Positions 60,646 to 64,000 of a stretch of DNA of 64,000 nucleotides are shown in pieces. The DNA is taken from contig CM059587.1 of the NCBI GenBank assembly GCA_030407085.1, positions 21,673,001 through 21,737,000 of the forward strand, read 5' to 3'. Numbering within the stretch: the stretch's first letter is position 1; each line of letters begins with the position of its first letter. This stretch comes from Trichopria drosophilae. Taxonomy: Eukaryota; Arthropoda; Insecta; Hymenoptera; Diapriidae. The notes beneath the pieces are model-generated. The model saw nothing but the letters and a program-made list of their open reading frames with translations, was not told the origin of the DNA and did no database searches. The translations under genes were made by a program, and so were the position numbers.

Positions 60646-61426
60646 TTCGAAAATATACATTTTACCAAAAATATATATAAGAGACATTTTTTGTTCAGTA
60701 TTATTGTAAAAATCTAAGTACATTTTCTTTGCTCGGAATTAAATCTAAATTAGAATTTCAAAATTTTTGTATTTTCAGTAAAATATCTATTTTTATGGAT
60801 ACAAGATGTCAAATTTAAAAAAATACAATTTTGTCATTCTTTTACTCCCTTGACTCTTCCTACGTCGGGATTGAGACACTCTTTTTTACATAAACAATCC
60901 AGCATTGTATATTTTCATTTCCCACACATTGCGACCCAAACTTTGAAGTCCAAAAGATTAGAAATTGGTCAATTTTTATTGCTATTGTCCAGGATTTTGA
61001 AAATTTCGGTAGCAATTTCGTGAAAGAGTAACCGAAGTTTTTTTATCGTTACGGTTTCAGAATTTTACGAAACAGAGTTTTAGTAATATTCTGAAATATT
61101 TTGGTAATTTTTTGAAAATGTTTCTTAATTTTGTTTCGTAAAATTCTGAATCGTTAACAGTAAAAAACGTCAGTTACTATTTCATAAAATTCCTAGAGAA
61201 ATGTCTAACGCTGCAATGGCTTCAAAAAGTACTATTTTGTCTGGGAAAATAATCAAAAATCCATTTGTGTAGTGGCTAGGTCGCATAGAATCGATTAGAA
61301 ATACTATCCTAATCGTGTCTGGTAGTAATCTGCAGTTTTTAATTTGTAAAGTTACTTGTGGACGCTCCGAAGCGGTATTCGTCATATGCCTTAACTTGGA
61401 GGACAATTTGGTGGCGGCATTATTAC
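60646..61426. other. AT-rich DNA, possible intron flank
   Basis: No supported feature. If the exon at 61427-61622 is real, this would be its downstream intron (donor GTAATA on the minus strand at 61421-61426). Confidence 0.3.
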
Positions 61427-61622
61427 CTTGAAGCTATTGTCAGACGCCGCAACAGTAGCTAAGCCGGGGAAAATCTTGTCGCCATTCGGAATGATGATGC
61501 GAAGTGAAATAAGACTGGGACGAGAAACACCATAAGAGGAGGGTGAGAGGTCATAGATGTCGACGTACTCGCAACTGGTCACATAGGTGGAGGTAGCTGG
61601 CTGAATCTCCCGGTGGAGTAAC
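61427..61622 (-). CDS. Candidate internal coding exon, unidentified
   Basis: On the minus strand the sequence GTTTTGGCAG resembles an acceptor at about 61623-61632 and AAG-GTAATA a donor at 61421-61429. Between them one frame is open throughout and reads as a balanced, non-repetitive sequence containing CEYVDIYDLSPSSYG and LRIIIPNGDKIFPGL. The segment is GC-richer than its flanks. I recognise no domain. Weaknesses: the upstream frame (61579-61794) is also open across the acceptor, no partner exon was found, and a retroelement remnant is possible. Confidence 0.3.
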
Positions 61623-61632
61623 CTGCCAAAAC

Positions 61633-61990
61633 AACTTTATGCCGATACGGAAGCGTTGCAGCCACGCTTCCGCGAGTTTCATTTAGCGACACGTATAGTT
61701 TCCCCGACACACGTTCCCGACCGTATCGCACACAGTGTACAAGCAGTGTCCCGAGAAGTGCCTCTGCAGCATGCGAAGGGGTTTCCTCTGACACAGTTAC
61801 AGTCTCCTACACTCGGAGAAAAGTCCAGCAGAATAAATATTATACCACGTAATATACCGTACTTTGCGAATAAAAATTGTATTACGTATTATACACGGAG
61901 AAAAATAAATTCTCCAAAGTCGTATAATAAACTGAGAATTTTACGAAATGTTGACGTACTGTTTAAATAATAACGAATTTATAACATACT
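61633..61990. other. GC-richer then AT-rich DNA, nothing recognised
   Basis: A 71-codon minus-strand frame (61579-61794) and a 104-codon plus frame (61656-61970) overlap here. Neither has a motif. Two CGGAGAAAA words (about 61816 and 61896) resemble MITE ends without partners. Confidence 0.3.
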
Positions 61991-61994
61991 TTAA

Positions 61995-63010
61995 CCACTT
62001 AAGTCCAAAATGTGCACAATTTGTGCACGGATTTCAGCATCTTTTTATTTATACCATCAAAATTAAAAAAAAAATGAAAACATCTATATTCGACTAGTTT
62101 TGAGGTCGCTCTTTCGATTGGCGCTACTGAAATTTTCGAGAAGTGATCATTTTTTGGCCACAATCTTTTTTAAATGCATTTTTTTACTACGATACCCGTT
62201 TCAGATCACCTTATAACCTATCAGAAACGTGTTCCCGATTTTTTTACTTCAAAATTTTACAATCACATATTTTGATTTATTTTGTTCATTTCAAAATGGC
62301 ATCTAAACGTTCAAAATGGTTGAAATAGCAATTATTTGGAATCTGCTAGGTTTTCTTTGTAGTAAATTCGCACAAATAAGTTATTATGAGCTTTATATGA
62401 TCTGTTTGGATTTACGGAACCAGTAATATCCCAGAAAATCGAATTTCAAGATGGAAACTGCCATTTGCTCAGTTTAAATATGTGAATTTCCAGTTCTGTT
62501 ACAAACAAAATTTGTGTGAAATTTGCCAATTAACAATCTATGGAATACTGCTTTCGTAAATCAAAATAGGTTACACAAAAATCGTAATAACTTATTTGTA
62601 TGATTTTACTACAAAGAAAACATAACAGATTCGAAATAATAGCAATTTCGTCAATTTCAACGTTCCGGCGCCATTTTGAAATGAAAAAAAAAAACAAAAT
62701 ATGTGAATGTATAATTTTAAAGTAAAAAAATCGGGAACACGTTTCTGATATGTTAGAAGGTAATCTGACACGGGTATCATAGTTAAAAATGCATTTAAAA
62801 AAATTGAGGCTGAGAAATCCCGTTTTTTGTTAATATTTTTGTAACAAAACTGTGGTAAACGCCATTTCCCGAAAATTTCAGTAGCTCCAATCGAAAGAGT
62901 GACCTGAAAACTAAACGGATATAGATGTTTCGATATTTAAACATTTTTTATTGCGTAAATCAAATAATGCTTAAATCCGGGTGCAAATTTTGCACATTTG
63001 GGACTTGAAG
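61995..63010. mobile_element. TTAA-associated long foldback element, about 1.0 kb
   Basis: TTAA (61991-61994) precedes CCACTTAAGTCCAAAATGTG; the right end reads GCACATTTGGGACTTGAAGG followed by TTTA. Arms of about 400 bp pair in order: GTGCACAATTTGTGCAC / GTGCAAATTTTGCAC, GTCGCTCTTTCGATTGG / CCAATCGAAAGAGTGAC, AACGTGTTCCCGATTTTTTT / AAAAAAATCGGGAACACGTT, TTCTTTGTAGTAAA / TTTACTACAAAGAAA. The centre lies around 62470-62520. Inside each arm is a CAAAATGGCATC or GGCGCCATTTTG word. No transposase. Confidence 0.82.
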
Positions 63011-64000
63011 GTTTAGCCCGTTTCTGGCCAAACGATCACGAATTTTACTTCATTCTGAAAGGCGTAGTTAATATGGTAAACGATCAAAAATTTTATCGAT
63101 GATGGGTACTCTACCATTTCTGGGTATACACTTTTCAAATCTGGCCATAGTTTTTGTTTTAAAATCGTCGTTTTTTTAATATGGCGTTTAGAAATTAAAA
63201 AATGCGGAAATAACTAAAAATTTGTTGTACAAATCTTCTTGTCTCTTAAGATAATCAATCCCAATTGAACCGCCCCTATGTATCTGGTAGACAAATTAGA
63301 CGTATAAAGGACTGAAATTTGCGAAATTCAATATGGCGGACGCATACAGCGAAAAGTTGGCATTATTCTGACATAAATTCAAAGTTATTGATGAAATCGG
63401 CTTAGGTGTGTAAAAACTCTAATGCAGTGACATCAGTAATAATGAAAATGAACATCTCAGAAATAGCCACTTTGAATTTTCAAAATCTGATGTCAGAATC
63501 GCATTCCGCGACCTTGAAATATTGTCAAATCTTTACCATTATGGAAACAAAAACTAGAACATGGATATTTTTTAACTATATTTCATCCTTCATCAAAATG
63601 GAGATCTGCGTTCTCCAAAATATTCAATATTTTGACAGTAGTTCGTCATTTACGTCCTGAAAAACAATAATCTCTTGTCGAATAAGATTTTACAATTATT
63701 TTGAAAATTTCTGAATATGAATTGGATATTGGATTTTCGAAATTCAAAATGGCGGATAAAATATGACAGAGAAACTAATAAAAAGTCAGGAAGAACATAT
63801 GATTTCTAGTAAAAAGTGTTATAAAAAAATGAATTCTTCAAATTGTTCAATTTTGAGGCTAATGTCTAAAGGTTTTAAATAGAAAAATTAACAAAATTTC
63901 GACTGTATAAAAAAAGACTCTAATACCGTTGACTTAGGAAAGATTCAAATAATGATTAACAGATGTGCTAAGATGTGAAGAATGTGGACCTCGATTTTCG
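63011..64000. repeat. AT-rich DNA with module remnants
   Basis: Degenerate subterminal-module words at about 63322-63345 (TTCAATATGGCGGACGC), 63470-63515 (TTTTCAAAATCTGATGTCAG) and 63728-63755 (TTCAAAATGGCGGATAAAAT). No intact element termini within the window. The 84-codon plus frame at 63406-63660 has no motif. Confidence 0.5.

Noticed and set aside
1..64000. CRISPR arrays, operons, riboswitches, Shine-Dalgarno sites
   Set aside because: The sequence is eukaryotic nuclear DNA; no regular spacer-repeat array or bacterial gene layout is present.

Overview
This is a eukaryotic nuclear window, most likely from an insect. It is strongly AT-rich, has no operon-like gene packing, is saturated with short TIR (terminal inverted repeat) transposons and long inverted repeats, and its one convincing coding exon is a chitin-binding (CBM14 / peritrophin-A) domain of arthropod cuticle type. 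I cannot name the species. Almost all open frames in the window are chance frames or lie inside repeats.

Coding content is very sparse. A minus-strand terminal exon at 54942-55288 encodes a CPAP1-like single chitin-binding domain protein. A weaker candidate internal exon lies on the minus strand at 61427-61622. A decayed minus-strand fragment at 17673-17885 resembles the GIY-YIG tail of Penelope-like retroelements. A pol III A-box/B-box segment (pseudo-tRNA or SINE head) lies on the minus strand near 13829-13899. Several GC/CpG-richer, apparently single-copy blocks (about 480-940, 7000-7680, 11640-12110, 23060-23880, 27240-27560, 31640-32250, 38500-39260, 43400-44290, 57650-58700) stand out from the AT-rich background and could be regulatory or untranslated exonic DNA, but I recognise no protein in them.

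Mobile and repetitive DNA dominates. (1) TTAA-bounded, piggyBac-like non-autonomous elements with CCCTTT...AAAGGG ends lie at 28771-29326, 47765-48711, 53135-54083 and 60112-60641, with partial or diverged relatives elsewhere. They carry a shared roughly 80-bp subterminal module (CAAAATGGCGGATCC plus CTGATTACGAATC) in plus orientation in the left half and minus orientation in the right half. (2) TA-bounded MITEs (miniature TIR elements) lie at 12942-13794, 15492-16522, 18158-19267, 35849-36089 and 49002-49244, the last nested cleanly inside an older element at 48803-49253. (3) Long inverted repeats lie at 1379-2884, 19839-21253, 24415-25602, 29733-31094, 32254-33174 and 61995-63010; the one at 24415-25602 is a near-continuous hairpin with arms of about 570 bp. 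(4) Smaller tandem and palindromic arrays lie at 20481-20795, 24132-24260, 25625-25733 and 56040-56370.

Overall this looks like a gene-poor intergenic or intronic region next to a cuticle-protein gene, expanded by successive waves of non-autonomous DNA transposons. The strongest candidates for something undescribed are the TTAA elements with convergent subterminal module arrays, and the long hairpin that could yield double-stranded RNA if transcribed.
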